Source: Algoriphagus sp. AK58 (GTDB lineage Bacteria > Bacteroidota > Bacteroidia > Cytophagales > Cyclobacteriaceae). Taken from it: a DNA stretch of 64,000 bases. The translations under genes were made by a program, and so were the position numbers. The stretch is taken from contig NZ_QEIG01000007.1 in the NCBI RefSeq assembly GCF_014324365.1, positions 1 through 64,000 of the forward strand. The letters are read 5' to 3'. Within the stretch, counting starts at the first letter, position 1, and each line of letters starts with the position of its first letter. This document shows, in pieces, positions 27,519 to 33,848 of this stretch. The notes beneath the pieces were generated by a model, which worked only from the letters and a program-made list of their open reading frames with translations, was not told where the DNA came from and did no database searches.

Positions 27519-28670
27519 ATGAATATCCAATCCTTTTTTGAACCTGTAGCCTCATTTCTATTTGAAAAGAATTTTCAGGAAAACTCCTTCTTCAGCCAAT
27601 TAGCGATACATCGGGATGCCTTTCCGGATCTGAAAGGCATACAAATAGCGTTGATAGGGCTCAAGGATGGCAGAGGGGCTAAACAGTCGGAAAGTGTGGA
27701 AAGAGGCAGTTCAGAGATCAGAGAAAAATTGTATGAACTGAAAAAAGGAATCGTACCCTATAAGATAGCTGATTTGGGAGACCTCATTTCCGGAGAAACG
27801 CTGAATGATACCTATCAGAATATCCGTCAGGTGGGAGACTATCTCATGAAGCATCAGATCTTACCTGTATTCTTCGGCGGCTCTCATGACCTGGATTACG
27901 GGCAGTACCTTTCCTATCAGAAAATGAAGAAGCTGGTCACTTTGGTGACGGTGGATGCCAAAATTGATATGGAAGAGATCGGTCCTGAAAGTGATCGGCA
28001 TACTCAGGAAATCGTACTTCATCAACCCAATTTTCTCTTCTCCTACACCCATTTGGCCTATCAGAGCTTTCTAGTGGATCCAACCTTGGTTAATGTGATG
28101 GAGAAGCTCTATTTCGATCACGTGCGTCTAGGGCAGATCAGAGATAATTTCAAAGAGACAGAGCCTTTGATCCGGGATGCAGATTTGATGAGTTTTGATC
28201 TGTCCGCAATTCATTCTTCAGTAGCCCCGGGAGCGATAGACGCGCAGCCATTTGGTCTCACTGGAGAAGAAGCCTGTCAGATCTGTTGGTTTGCCGGAAC
28301 CAATGAGAAGCTGAGCTCCTTTGGAATCTATGGATATGATCCCTATTTCGATGATGCCCATAATAAAACAGCTAAGGTAGCGGCGGTGATGATCTGGTAT
28401 TTTATCGAGGGTTTCTACAGCCGAAAAGACAGTCTTTCTTTCAAAAGCGCAGACTACATCAAATACACCGTTTCCCTGGATACCAAGCCCAATACTTTGG
28501 TTTTTTATAAAAGTAAACGAAGCGGTAAATGGTGGATGGAAATCCCCCACAATGAAACGGACCGATTTGACCGGGTAAGTACGGTTCCTTGTAGCTATTC
28601 TGACTATCAATTGGCCCAAAAGGGTGAAATCCCAGAGCGCTGGATCAATGCACAGATCAAATTGTATTGA
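27519..28670 (+). CDS. Ureohydrolase-fold (arginase/formimidoylglutamase-like) protein with altered metal site
   Basis: The 383-residue product has the arginase/agmatinase/HutG fold. The family motifs are recognisable but changed. G120-G-S-H123-D keeps the first His. The DAHxD motif reads D146-A-K148-I-D150, with His replaced by Lys. The SFDxDxxDPxxaPG motif reads S225-F-D227-L-S229, then VAPG, so the second Asp is Ser. The Glu of the late motif is replaced (IYGYDP). Two of six usual Mn ligands are therefore lost, so normal binuclear catalysis is doubtful. Automatic annotation as formimidoylglutamase or arginase would be unsafe. Its stop overlaps the ATG of the cytochrome b5-like gene by one base. 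Confidence 0.85.
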   Translation: MNIQSFFEPVASFLFEKNFQENSFFSQLAIHRDAFPDLKGIQIALIGLKDGRGAKQSESVERGSSEIREKLYELKKGIVPYKIADLGDLISGETLNDTYQNIRQVGDYLMKHQILPVFFGGSHDLDYGQYLSYQKMKKLVTLVTVDAKIDMEEIGPESDRHTQEIVLHQPNFLFSYTHLAYQSFLVDPTLVNVMEKLYFDHVRLGQIRDNFKETEPLIRDADLMSFDLSAIHSSVAPGAIDAQPFGLTGEEACQICWFAGTNEKLSSFGIYGYDPYFDDAHNKTAKVAAVMIWYFIEGFYSRKDSLSFKSADYIKYTVSLDTKPNTLVFYKSKRSGKWWMEIPHNETDRFDRVSTVPCSYSDYQLAQKGEIPERWINAQIKLY

Positions 28671-28897
28671 TGAAGGTATATTCCAAACAGCAACTTGCAC
28701 TACGAAATGGTCAGGACAAGCCCGAAATATGGGTGGCGTTTCGAGGGATTATCTATGATGTAAGTGCCTCACGATTGTGGAAAAATGGGAAGCATTATGA
28801 GCACTGGGCAGGTCAAGATCTAACTGAAGAACTCACCGATGCCCCACATTCAGAAAAAGTATTTGAAAAATTTCAGGCCATAGGCCAACTCGTATAG
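28670..28897 (+). CDS. Small cytochrome b5-like heme-binding protein
   Basis: A 75-residue soluble protein consisting of one cytochrome b5-like domain. It begins MKVYSKQQLALRNGQ and continues IWVAFRGIIYDVSASRLWKN. Candidate axial heme ligands are His42 or His45 in GKHYEHWAGQDLT and His60 in DAPHSEKV, the pattern seen in minimal prokaryotic b5 domains. There is no signal peptide or membrane anchor, so it is probably cytoplasmic. The ATG overlaps the stop of the ureohydrolase-like gene, and the next gene starts one base after its stop, so it is embedded in a four-gene operon. Confidence 0.85.
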   Translation: MKVYSKQQLALRNGQDKPEIWVAFRGIIYDVSASRLWKNGKHYEHWAGQDLTEELTDAPHSEKVFEKFQAIGQLV

Positions 28898-28898
28898 C

Positions 28899-29741
28899 AT
28901 GATTTTGATTGCAGACAGCGGCTCCAGCAAAACAGACTGGAGAGTAATTCACAAGGATGGCCAAATCAGCCAACACCGGGGAGTAGGGTTTAATCCTTAC
29001 TACATGACATCGGAAGAGATGGCTATCCAAATGAAGGAGGACTTTTTGGTGAATCTTTCTGAGGAAATCCAGGAGATTTACTACTATGGAGCGGGATGTG
29101 CAGCACCTGAGCGACAAGAAGAAGTAAGGCAAGCACTGAGGACCATTTTTCAAAAAGCGGATATTCACATAGATCATGATCTATCCGCTGCGGCCCATGC
29201 GACCTGTGGACATAAGCCAGGCATCGCCTGCATCTTGGGGACAGGATCAAACAGCTGTGATTATGATGGAGAAAAAATCATCGCTACACGGCCCGCGGCA
29301 GGATATATTTTAGGGGATGAAGGTGGAGGCTGTTATGTGGGCAGAAAGTTTCTTCAGGATTTCATACACGAAGAAATGCCTGAGAAAATCCGTGAAGCTG
29401 CCATAGAGCGGTTTCATATCACCCAGAATAGTATTCAGGATCATGTGTACCGGCAGCCTTATCCCAGCCGGTATATGGCCAGCTTTTGCAGGTTTATCAC
29501 CGAACATAAAGCAGACCCGTATTGCTATGGTCTTTATTACAATTCTTTCAAGGACTTCTTTGCCAAGCATGTCTGTAAATACCGGGATTTTCAAAAGAAG
29601 CCTGTCAGTTTTGTAGGATCTATTGCCTACTACAACAACGATATCTTGAGAAAAGCTGCCTTTGATACGGGTATTCAGGTCAATAGTATCATCGAAAGTC
29701 CCATAGCAGGACTCACTCTTTACCATCAGGAAAAATTATGA
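28899..29741 (+). CDS. N-acetylglucosamine/N-acetylmuramic acid kinase (BadF/BcrA-type ATPase family)
   Basis: ASKHA-fold sugar kinase, 280 residues. The phosphate-1 motif is DSGSSKTDW (6-14), phosphate-2 is LGTGSNSC, and DEGGGCYVGR forms the sugar-binding/catalytic region. Relatives include eukaryotic GlcNAc kinase and the MurK-type MurNAc/GlcNAc kinases. The start of murQ overlaps its stop by four bases. Because MurQ needs MurNAc-6-phosphate, this enzyme is the likely source of that substrate, acting in the cytosol after uptake of muropeptide sugars. The substrate choice between MurNAc and GlcNAc is inferred from the neighbour. Confidence 0.88.
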   Translation: MILIADSGSSKTDWRVIHKDGQISQHRGVGFNPYYMTSEEMAIQMKEDFLVNLSEEIQEIYYYGAGCAAPERQEEVRQALRTIFQKADIHIDHDLSAAAHATCGHKPGIACILGTGSNSCDYDGEKIIATRPAAGYILGDEGGGCYVGRKFLQDFIHEEMPEKIREAAIERFHITQNSIQDHVYRQPYPSRYMASFCRFITEHKADPYCYGLYYNSFKDFFAKHVCKYRDFQKKPVSFVGSIAYYNNDILRKAAFDTGIQVNSIIESPIAGLTLYHQEKL

Positions 29742-30559
29742 ACAAGGTTACCGAAAGCAGCTCCCATTATGAAAACCTCGAGCAAATGGAGGTCCTGGAA
29801 TTGCTGCAGAATATCAATGCCGAGGATCACAAGGTAGCGCCAGCGGTGAAAGAAAAATTGCATTCCATCACAGCCTTGGTAGAGCAGATCATTCCGAGGA
29901 TGCAGGAGGGAGGAAGGCTGTTTTATATCGGAGCAGGGACGAGTGGCAGACTGGGGATTTTGGATGCTTCCGAATGTCCGCCTACGTATGGAGTCCCTCA
30001 TGATTGGGTGATTGGCTTGATTGCCGGTGGAGACGCGGCGATTCGAAAGGCAGTGGAAAATGCCGAAGACGATCCTGAGCAGGCTTGGAAGGATATTCAG
30101 GCGTATGGTTTTTCTGAGTGGGATACGGTGATTGGGATTGCAGCCTCCGGCACCACTCCCTATGTCATCGGTGGCGTGAAAATGGCTCGGGAAAAAGGCC
30201 TTCTCACTGGTTGTATCACCTGCAACCCGGGTTCTCCGTTGGCAAAGGCCGTTGAGTTTCCTATTGAAGTGGTAGTCGGTCCTGAGTTTGTCACTGGAAG
30301 TACCCGAATGAAATCGGGAACAGCTCAAAAATTAGTTCTCAACATGATTTCTACTACTGTGATGATTAAGCTGGGAAGAGTGAAAGGAAATAAAATGGTG
30401 GATATGCAGCTTTCCAATGCCAAATTGGTTGATCGGGGTACCCGAATGATCATGGAAGCCACGGGCTTGGACTATGAAGTGGCCAATCAATTATTGCTTT
30501 CCCAAGGTTCTGTGCGAAACGCTACAGAATATTATTACAAAAATCAAAAAGGAGCTTAA
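29738..30559 (+). CDS. murQ: N-acetylmuramic acid 6-phosphate etherase
   Basis: Cleaves the lactyl ether of MurNAc-6-phosphate to GlcNAc-6-phosphate and D-lactate in peptidoglycan recycling. The 273-residue SIS-domain protein contains YIGAGTSGRLGILDASE, the catalytic-glutamate region PPTYG, SGTTPYVIGG and STRMKSGTAQKLVLNMIS. It is slightly shorter than E. coli MurQ (298) and lacks the C-terminal UBA-like tail. Last gene of the operon, overlapping the kinase gene by ATGA. Confidence 0.96.
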   Translation: MNKVTESSSHYENLEQMEVLELLQNINAEDHKVAPAVKEKLHSITALVEQIIPRMQEGGRLFYIGAGTSGRLGILDASECPPTYGVPHDWVIGLIAGGDAAIRKAVENAEDDPEQAWKDIQAYGFSEWDTVIGIAASGTTPYVIGGVKMAREKGLLTGCITCNPGSPLAKAVEFPIEVVVGPEFVTGSTRMKSGTAQKLVLNMISTTVMIKLGRVKGNKMVDMQLSNAKLVDRGTRMIMEATGLDYEVANQLLLSQGSVRNATEYYYKNQKGA

Positions 30560-30601
30560 ATAAAATTTCGAATAGGAGCACAAGTTTGAGGGGAATCCCC
30601 G

Positions 30602-30609
30602 TATCTTTG
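30602..30609 (+). promoter_or_regulatory. Putative -7 box of rluB
   Basis: TATCTTTG matches TAnnTTTG exactly. A TTTG lies only 13 bases upstream, so the -33 box is uncertain. If used, it gives a long leader of about 155 bases before the rluB ATG at 30771. Confidence 0.45.
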
Positions 30610-30630
30610 TTGCCCGATTAAGCGTTTGAA

Positions 30631-30670
30631 ATTCATGTGGTTATAACTTGACAAAAATACCACATGGAAT
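30631..30670 (+). promoter_or_regulatory. Inverted repeat in the rluB leader
   Basis: attcatgtggt (30631-30641) and accacatggaat (30659-30670) pair over 11 bases with one bulge, separated by 17 bases. Further complementary pieces follow (ggaatc with gattcc; the near-palindrome cctaagttagg). Together they suggest a folded 5' leader or a protein-binding site. No known RNA family was recognised. Confidence 0.4.
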
Positions 30671-30770
30671 CGTACCAATTGAATTTGATTCCTAAGTTAG
30701 GTATTTTCCTAAAGCTCGATTTCAGTTGCTTAATTCTAACACCAAACTACAGCAGTGATGCTGCAAAATC

Positions 30771-32285
30771 ATGAAAAAGAACAATCCTAGAAAACCATTT
30801 TTCAGCGAAGACAAAAAGGACTTCGACTCCCCAAAGCGACCTGACTTTTCTCCCAAAGGGTCAAAATTTGGTAAATCTGATAGCAAATCTGATTTCAAAG
30901 GAAAGTCCTTCGGTAAGAAGGAGGATTCTTTTGATAAAAAACCTTTCCGAAAAAAATCAGAAGATCAACCATCCTTTGGGGATAAACCAAAGGGAAGATT
31001 TTTCAAGGAAGAGGGAAAAACCTTTGGGAAGCCGGCATTTGACAAGCGAAACGAAGCCGAATCCGGTGGACGTAAGCCATTTGGCGAAAAGCGTTTTGAT
31101 AAGTCTTCTGGCGAGCCTAAAAAGTGGGAAAAAAGAGAAGACCAGCCTTTTGGCAAAAAAACGTATGGAGAAAAACCTGACAGATTCAAGAAGGAAGGTT
31201 TTTCTGAAAAGAAATTCAGTTCCAGAAAGCCGGACTTTGAAAAGCCCTACGGAGAGCGTCCCGAAAGAACAGGAAAAGGTGATTTTTCTAAAAACAAGTT
31301 TTCCAAAGGCCCAAAATCAGACTTTGACAAGCCGTATAAGAAGGATTTTTCAGGAGAAAAATCCAGCCCCGAAAAGGGAGAGAAGCTGGTTTACAAAGGA
31401 AGAGGAAGAGATCAAAAGCCTATTTTTGGTGTAGAAGAGAAGCGATTTAATCCTGAGGGTGGAAACGAAAAACGTGGATTTGGTAAAAAACACCCCAAGC
31501 GTGTAGAATTGAATCCGGATCGTCCGGATTATAACTTCGACAATCTGCCGCAGAAGAAGAACAAAAAGGAATCAGAAGATCTACTCCGTCTCAATAAATA
31601 CATTGCCAATTCAGGGATCTGCAGCCGAAGAGAGGCAGATGACTTGATCGCCAAGGGTTTGGTGACAGTCAATGGGGAGGTAATCACCGAAATGGGCTAC
31701 AAGGTCAAAAAGACCGATCGCGTGGTATTCGAGGGGAAAAAGATCAATCCTGAAAAGCCTGTCTATGTGCTTTTGAACAAACCAAAGGACTTTATCACTA
31801 CCACGGAGGATCCCATGGAGCGTAAGACAGTCATGAAGTTGGTAGAAAATGCCTGTGAGGAGCGAATTTTCCCGGTAGGTCGCCTGGATAGAAATACGAC
31901 AGGATTGCTACTCTTCACCAATGATGGTGAACTGGCTGCTAAACTTTCCCACCCTTCCAATGAAATCAAAAAAATCTATCAGGTAACCCTGGATAAGCCC
32001 CTTACTCATAAAGACGAGGAAGCAATCCTAGAGGGCTTGACATTGGAAGATGGAGATGCCAAAGTGGACGATATGCAGGTACTTTCCAAAGATCGAACGA
32101 TTTTAGGATTGGAAATTCATATTGGCAGAAACCGGATCGTTCGAAGAATTTTTGCTCATTTGGGCTATGAAGTGATCGCCTTGGATCGGGTGATGTACGC
32201 AGGTCTGGATAAGAAGGATCTTAAGCGTGGCCATTATCGCTTCCTCACCGAGCAGGAAGTGATTCGTTTGAAATATTATATCTAA
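30771..32285 (+). CDS. rluB: 23S rRNA pseudouridine synthase RluB-type with long basic N-terminal tail
   Basis: RsuA/RluB-family enzyme. In the 504-residue product, residues 1 to about 265 are low-complexity, rich in Lys, Phe, Gly, Asp and Glu, with recurring FGKK, KKPF and SGRKPFGEK-like pieces. The S4 RNA-binding domain follows (LRLNKYIANSGICSRREAD), then the catalytic domain with GRLDRNTTGLLL (catalytic Asp373) and the GRNRIVRRIFAHLGYEV motif. Typical RluB is about 290 residues, so the tail roughly doubles the protein. Similar tails occur in Bacteroidota homologues. The highly charged tail probably contacts rRNA, which is inference. Monocistronic with a long leader and shared terminator. 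Confidence 0.93.
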   Translation: MKKNNPRKPFFSEDKKDFDSPKRPDFSPKGSKFGKSDSKSDFKGKSFGKKEDSFDKKPFRKKSEDQPSFGDKPKGRFFKEEGKTFGKPAFDKRNEAESGGRKPFGEKRFDKSSGEPKKWEKREDQPFGKKTYGEKPDRFKKEGFSEKKFSSRKPDFEKPYGERPERTGKGDFSKNKFSKGPKSDFDKPYKKDFSGEKSSPEKGEKLVYKGRGRDQKPIFGVEEKRFNPEGGNEKRGFGKKHPKRVELNPDRPDYNFDNLPQKKNKKESEDLLRLNKYIANSGICSRREADDLIAKGLVTVNGEVITEMGYKVKKTDRVVFEGKKINPEKPVYVLLNKPKDFITTTEDPMERKTVMKLVENACEERIFPVGRLDRNTTGLLLFTNDGELAAKLSHPSNEIKKIYQVTLDKPLTHKDEEAILEGLTLEDGDAKVDDMQVLSKDRTILGLEIHIGRNRIVRRIFAHLGYEVIALDRVMYAGLDKKDLKRGHYRFLTEQEVIRLKYYI

Positions 32286-32287
32286 TC

Positions 32288-32315
32288 AAAAAGGCCTCAA
32301 TTTGAGGCCTTTTTG
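32288..32315. terminator. Bidirectional terminator between rluB and thioredoxin
   Basis: aaaaaggcctca pairs with tgaggccttttt, with A- and T-runs on both sides. It lies between the convergent stops at 32285 and 32318 and can serve both strands. Confidence 0.85.
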
Positions 32316-32317
32316 GT

Positions 32318-32623
32318 TCATACAAATCCTTTGAGTTGCTGTATCAGATCTCGCTTGGTGATGATTCCCCCTTTTCTCCAAAGGATTTTTCCTCTTTTGA
32401 AAAGAATATAATGGGGGATCGATCTGACTGCAAACTGCTGTGCTAGCTGTGGGTGCTTGTCTACGTTTAACTTCAGCAACTTGATTTTTCCTCCCAATTC
32501 CAACAACGCTTCATCCAGTACCGGATTCATGGTCTGACAAGGGCCACACCAATCTGCATAAAAGTCCACTAAGACGGCATCGAGGCTTTGGCTGATGATT
32601 TCTTTTGGATTCTTTTTGGGCAT
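32318..32623 (-). CDS. Thioredoxin-like protein
   Basis: A 101-residue cytoplasmic thioredoxin with the active site W25-C-G-P-C29 in FYADWCGPCQ and the cis-proline motif SIPHYILFKRG. It should act as a general disulfide reductant. Whether it is the main TrxA or a secondary copy cannot be told here. It is separated from the upstream skp gene by a terminator that lies just before its start codon, so it is likely transcribed on its own. Confidence 0.93.
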   Translation of the reverse strand: MPKKNPKEIISQSLDAVLVDFYADWCGPCQTMNPVLDEALLELGGKIKLLKLNVDKHPQLAQQFAVRSIPHYILFKRGKILWRKGGIITKRDLIQQLKGFV

Positions 32624-32631
32624 TTGATGGC

Positions 32632-32659
32632 AAAAAAAACCGGCCTTTGGGGCCGGTTT
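32632..32659 (-). terminator. Terminator of the bamA-skp-skp run
   Basis: On the minus strand a 9-bp perfect stem (aaaccggcc / ggccggttt, 32637-32645 and 32651-32659) ends in a run of eight T (complement of 32632-32639), immediately after the last skp-like gene. Confidence 0.88.
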
Positions 32660-32668
32660 GAGTGGATA

Positions 32669-33211
32669 TTATTTTTGAGTAGGTTGCTGAGGAAGTTGGA
32701 TTCCCAATTTGGCAAGGACTAGTTCAGTGAATTTGTCTTCTTCCTTGGTGTAAAGAAGGATAGGGGACTGACCGGCTGTTTCCGCGAAGATGTGTGTGTA
32801 ATTGTTTTCAGCAGCTACAGCATTGATTGCGTTGATTACTTTGGTTTGTACCGGCTCCAATAGTTCTTGGAGTTTTCTCTGGTAAGAAACCTGAGCATCT
32901 TGCTCATACTTTTGAAGATCTCCCTGAAGTTTGGTGAGTTCTTGCTCCTTGGCAGCTCTTGCTGTTTCGGTCATGGTAGGCGCTGCTTGCTGATAGGCCT
33001 GCACCTGCTTTTGGAAGTCGGCAGCTTTAGTTTGGATATTGGTCTGAAGCTGGGTTTGGTAGTCTTGGATATCTGCCCCGATCTGTTCCATTTCAGGCAT
33101 TAGGTCCATGATAAACTCCACGCTCGTATATCCGATTTTTATGTTTTGAGCCTGAGCGGTGAATCCTACGAACAGCAATGCCATTGCGGCTAGGATAACT
33201 TTTACTTTCAT
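32669..33211 (-). CDS. OmpH/Skp-like periplasmic chaperone (copy 1)
   Basis: A 180-residue exported protein. The signal peptide ends at FTAQAQ about residue 21, and the start at 33211 (MKVKVILAAM) is preferred to the Met one codon earlier. The mature part begins NIKIGYTSVEFIMDLMPEM, then a long coiled coil (DYQTQLQTNIQTKAADFQ and onward), then the return strand region THIFAETAGQSPILLY. Skp trimers hold unfolded outer-membrane proteins on the way to BamA. A glutamine- and proline-rich tail (LPQQPTQK) ends the protein. It follows the second Skp gene by 16 bases. Confidence 0.9.
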   Translation of the reverse strand: MKVKVILAAMALLFVGFTAQAQNIKIGYTSVEFIMDLMPEMEQIGADIQDYQTQLQTNIQTKAADFQKQVQAYQQAAPTMTETARAAKEQELTKLQGDLQKYEQDAQVSYQRKLQELLEPVQTKVINAINAVAAENNYTHIFAETAGQSPILLYTKEEDKFTELVLAKLGIQLPQQPTQK

Positions 33212-33227
33212 CATTTGGTGTTTGTAT

Positions 33228-33758
33228 TTAATTGTTTTCTTCTATTCCTAATTCTTCCAGGACAAATTCTGAATAATCGTGCCTTGGGTCAGTGTAAATG
33301 ATCGCCGAGGGACCTGCTGCCTTATCGAAGAGTACCGCGAGATTATTTCTTCGGGAAACTCGTTCGATGGCATCGTAGATTTTGGATTGTAGGGGTTGGA
33401 GCAGTTCTGCCTGCTTTTGGTAATACATCCCGTCGATTCCAAAGATTCGGCTGTTAAATTCTTGCGAAGCCTTTTGCTTTGCTTTGATCTCTTCCAACCG
33501 TTTTTGATACATCTCTTCAGTTAGAAGAACCTCTTCAGCTTTTAGCTGGGTATTGAGATCTTTTATTTCTTGATCCAAAGTTTGTGCCTCTTTCTTCCAT
33601 TGATCACTCAGTTTTTTCAGCTCATCTTGGATTACCTTGTAGTCTGGATGCTTGTTCAAAATGTATTCTGAATCAATATATCCAAATTTTTGAGCTACTA
33701 AAGGCCCTGAATTCAGAAGAATGAGCAGCAAAAGTACAATTTTCAGTGATTTATTCAT
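33228..33758 (-). CDS. OmpH/Skp-like periplasmic chaperone (copy 2)
   Basis: A 176-residue exported protein with signal peptide MNKSLKIVLLLLILLNSGPLVAQ cut in two by family convention (cleavage after VAQ). The mature start KFGYIDSEYILNKHPDY is characteristic of OmpH. A charged coiled coil spans about 40-130, and NLAVLFDKAAGPSAIIY gives the C-terminal strand. Paralogous to the gene at 32669, with clearly different coiled-coil sequence, so the duplication is old. Adjacent to bamA (about 90 bases) in the order usual for Bacteroidota. Confidence 0.9.
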   Translation of the reverse strand: MNKSLKIVLLLLILLNSGPLVAQKFGYIDSEYILNKHPDYKVIQDELKKLSDQWKKEAQTLDQEIKDLNTQLKAEEVLLTEEMYQKRLEEIKAKQKASQEFNSRIFGIDGMYYQKQAELLQPLQSKIYDAIERVSRRNNLAVLFDKAAGPSAIIYTDPRHDYSEFVLEELGIEENN

Positions 33759-33848
33759 GGTTCGATCCTGTTTTCCGTAGAATAGCCGCCTGTTTTTTAG
33801 CCTATCTATTTTTGCATAAATTAACTAAACGCCCTACAGAATTCAAGA

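Noticed and set aside
29726..30328. 200-codon frame antisense to murQ
   Set aside because: It lies opposite an intact murQ and carries no motif; a reading shadow.
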